A stretch of 6,676 nt of DNA, taken from contig CAJWOB010000147.1 of NCBI GenBank assembly GCA_913043885.1, positions 1-6,676 on the forward strand, in the 5' to 3' direction. Shown here in pieces: positions 5,470 through 6,676 of the stretch (the first letter of the stretch is position 1; each line of letters starts with the position of its first letter). The DNA is from an uncultured Spirochaetaceae bacterium. GTDB taxonomy: Bacteria; Spirochaetota; Spirochaetia; SZUA-6; Bin103. The notes beneath the pieces were generated by a model that was given only the letters and a program-made list of their open reading frames with translations, was not told the origin of the DNA and ran no database searches. A program made the translations under genes and the position numbers.

Positions 5470-6676
5470 ATGAGTGCCCGACACCGGGAGCGCCACGGCC
5501 GCCCGGGCGCCCGCGGGCATCGCGCGCTGCTCCTGTGGCTGCCAGCCGCGCTGCTGTTCACCCTGTTCTACTTCTATCCGCTGGCGCGGATAGGGGAGTA
5601 CAGCCTGAGCGGAGCGGACCAGGACCTCTGGGGGGTGCTCAGCCGCCCCGCGACTCTCCGCGCGATCATCTTCAGCCTGTGGCAAGCGACCCTGTCCACT
5701 GTCGGCGCCCTGCTGCTGGGGCTGCCGAGCGCCTACGTGGTGGCCAGGTACCGCTTCCCCGCTCGTCGGGTCCTGACCACGCTGCTGGCGGTACCGTTCG
5801 TACTGCCGACGGTGGTAGTGGCTGCGGCATTCCGCGCCATATTCCCGGACACCGGCGGCAACGATTTCAGCAGCATCGCCGCCATCATCGCCGCCCACGT
5901 CTTCTTCAACACGACCCTGGTCGTCCGCCTGGTAGGCGACCGCTGGCAGGCCCTCCACCCCCACCTCGAGGAGAGCGCCGCCACCCTGGGCGCGGCACCG
6001 GCCAGGCGCTTCGTAACCGTCACGCTGCCTCGACTGCTACCGAGCGTGGGGGCGGCGGCCGCCCTGGTGTTCATCTTCAACTTCACCTCGTTCGGCACCG
6101 TGGTGCTCTTGGGCCACGGCCGCTATGCCACCGTGGAGGTCGAGATCTACCTGTTGACGACCGGCCTCTTCGACCTTCCCGCGGCCGCCATACTCGCCGT
6201 CCTGCAGCTAGCGGTCACCGCCGCACTGGCTCTGCTGTACCGCCGCATCGTAGCTGGCCACTCGCCCGACAGCCGGCTTGGCTCCGGCGCCACCCACCGT
6301 CGCTCGCCGCAGGGTTGGAGCGAGCGGCTGCTGGTAGCCGGTGTGGTCGTGGTGCTGACGACGTGGATCGTGGGTCCTCAGCTCCTCCTCCTGTATCGCG
6401 CGGCGTTCGCCTGGGTGGAGGACCGGGCGCTGTTCGCATTGCTGGCCCGGCTGGCGGACGCTCCGGCCGGCGCGGTACGTAACTCGCTGATATTCGCGGC
6501 GGCGACCGCTCTGCTCGCGCTGGCCACAGCGGGTCCGGCCAGCGTGGCAGCCGCACTCCGAAAGGGAGCCCGCCCGTCGCCAGGGTCACGGCTCGCCGAC
6601 GTGGTCAGCCTACTGCCACTGGGTACCTCCGCCGTCACCATCGGGCTCGGCTTCGTCCTTGCCCTCGGCTTTGGCG
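5470..6676 (+). CDS. thiP: Thiamine ABC transporter permease, 3' end outside window
   Basis: An open frame of 402 codons without stop up to the window edge. ATG 5470 lies four bases after the thiB stop with no strong ribosome site, so coupling is likely. The protein has a basic N-terminus, then a first helix LLLWLPAALLFTLFYFYPLA (about 20-39). The first permease half has helices near 68-92, 101-122, 133-153, 193-214 and 235-258. The EAA loop EESAATLGAAPARRF and VTVTLPRLLP (167-191) is the contact site for the ATPase. After a polar linker (about 260-284) the second half begins with a helix at 286-310, as in the fused two-half ThiP family (E. coli 536 residues). About 130 residues and the second EAA loop are therefore expected beyond the edge. 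With thiB it forms a TPP-repressed import operon; the ATPase ThiQ is expected next. Confidence 0.9.
   Translation, partial: MSARHRERHGRPGARGHRALLLWLPAALLFTLFYFYPLARIGEYSLSGADQDLWGVLSRPATLRAIIFSLWQATLSTVGALLLGLPSAYVVARYRFPARRVLTTLLAVPFVLPTVVVAAAFRAIFPDTGGNDFSSIAAIIAAHVFFNTTLVVRLVGDRWQALHPHLEESAATLGAAPARRFVTVTLPRLLPSVGAAAALVFIFNFTSFGTVVLLGHGRYATVEVEIYLLTTGLFDLPAAAILAVLQLAVTAALALLYRRIVAGHSPDSRLGSGATHRRSPQGWSERLLVAGVVVVLTTWIVGPQLLLLYRAAFAWVEDRALFALLARLADAPAGAVRNSLIFAAATALLALATAGPASVAAALRKGARPSPGSRLADVVSLLPLGTSAVTIGLGFVLALGFG

Noticed and set aside
4527..5561. Long minus-strand open frame opposite thiB
   Set aside because: Low-complexity Arg/His/Gly sequence; the plus strand carries all ThiB motifs behind a riboswitch and a strong ribosome site.
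5535..6482. Plus-strand 315-codon frame inside the permease gene
   Set aside because: Arg/Pro/Gly-rich with no hydrophobic helices. The frame from ATG 5470 gives a permease with EAA loop and is open to the window edge.

Overview
This window looks like a contig end from a high-GC bacterium. Codon third positions are strongly G/C-rich, GTG starts are used, and genes are tightly packed on the plus strand. The class III cyclase-like proteins, with motifs such as GRL-(W)-KWEGDGG, and the thiamine ABC genes remind me of spirochaetes. That is an inference from memory and not proven by the sequence.

Layout. Bases 1 to about 840 are a patchwork. First comes a low-GC segment (about 30-405) that can encode a very Lys/Arg-rich, protamine-like polypeptide on the minus strand. 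Next is a coding-like stretch of unknown identity (about 401-556), then a short plus-strand biotin carboxylase fragment (about 557-649). Last is the 5' end of a minus-strand exported protein (838 down to about 632). These pieces do not form one sensible gene, and the block may be an assembly or amplification chimera, or a zone of gene debris.

From 928 the sequence is orderly. A class III adenylyl-cyclase-like gene (928-1831) is broken by an in-frame TGA and a one-base frameshift. Next is a tandem paralogue (1856-2830) with a receiver-like N-terminus and a cyclase-like domain that has lost key catalytic residues. It overlaps by 4 bp a gene for a six-helix membrane protein with a GAF domain and no output domain (2827-4131). 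The three appear to form one signalling operon, possibly feeding or sensing a cyclic nucleotide. I do not know a described system matching exactly this set.

A candidate promoter at the stop codon of the GAF gene precedes a well-conserved TPP (THI-box) riboswitch (4196-4318). Its expression platform carries alternative hairpins and a candidate Shine-Dalgarno sequester. It controls thiB (4389-5465, thiamine/TPP-binding lipid- or periplasm-exported protein) and thiP (5470 to the window end, permease, cut off at the right edge). A thiQ ATPase would be expected just beyond the window. Together these import thiamine when cellular TPP is low.
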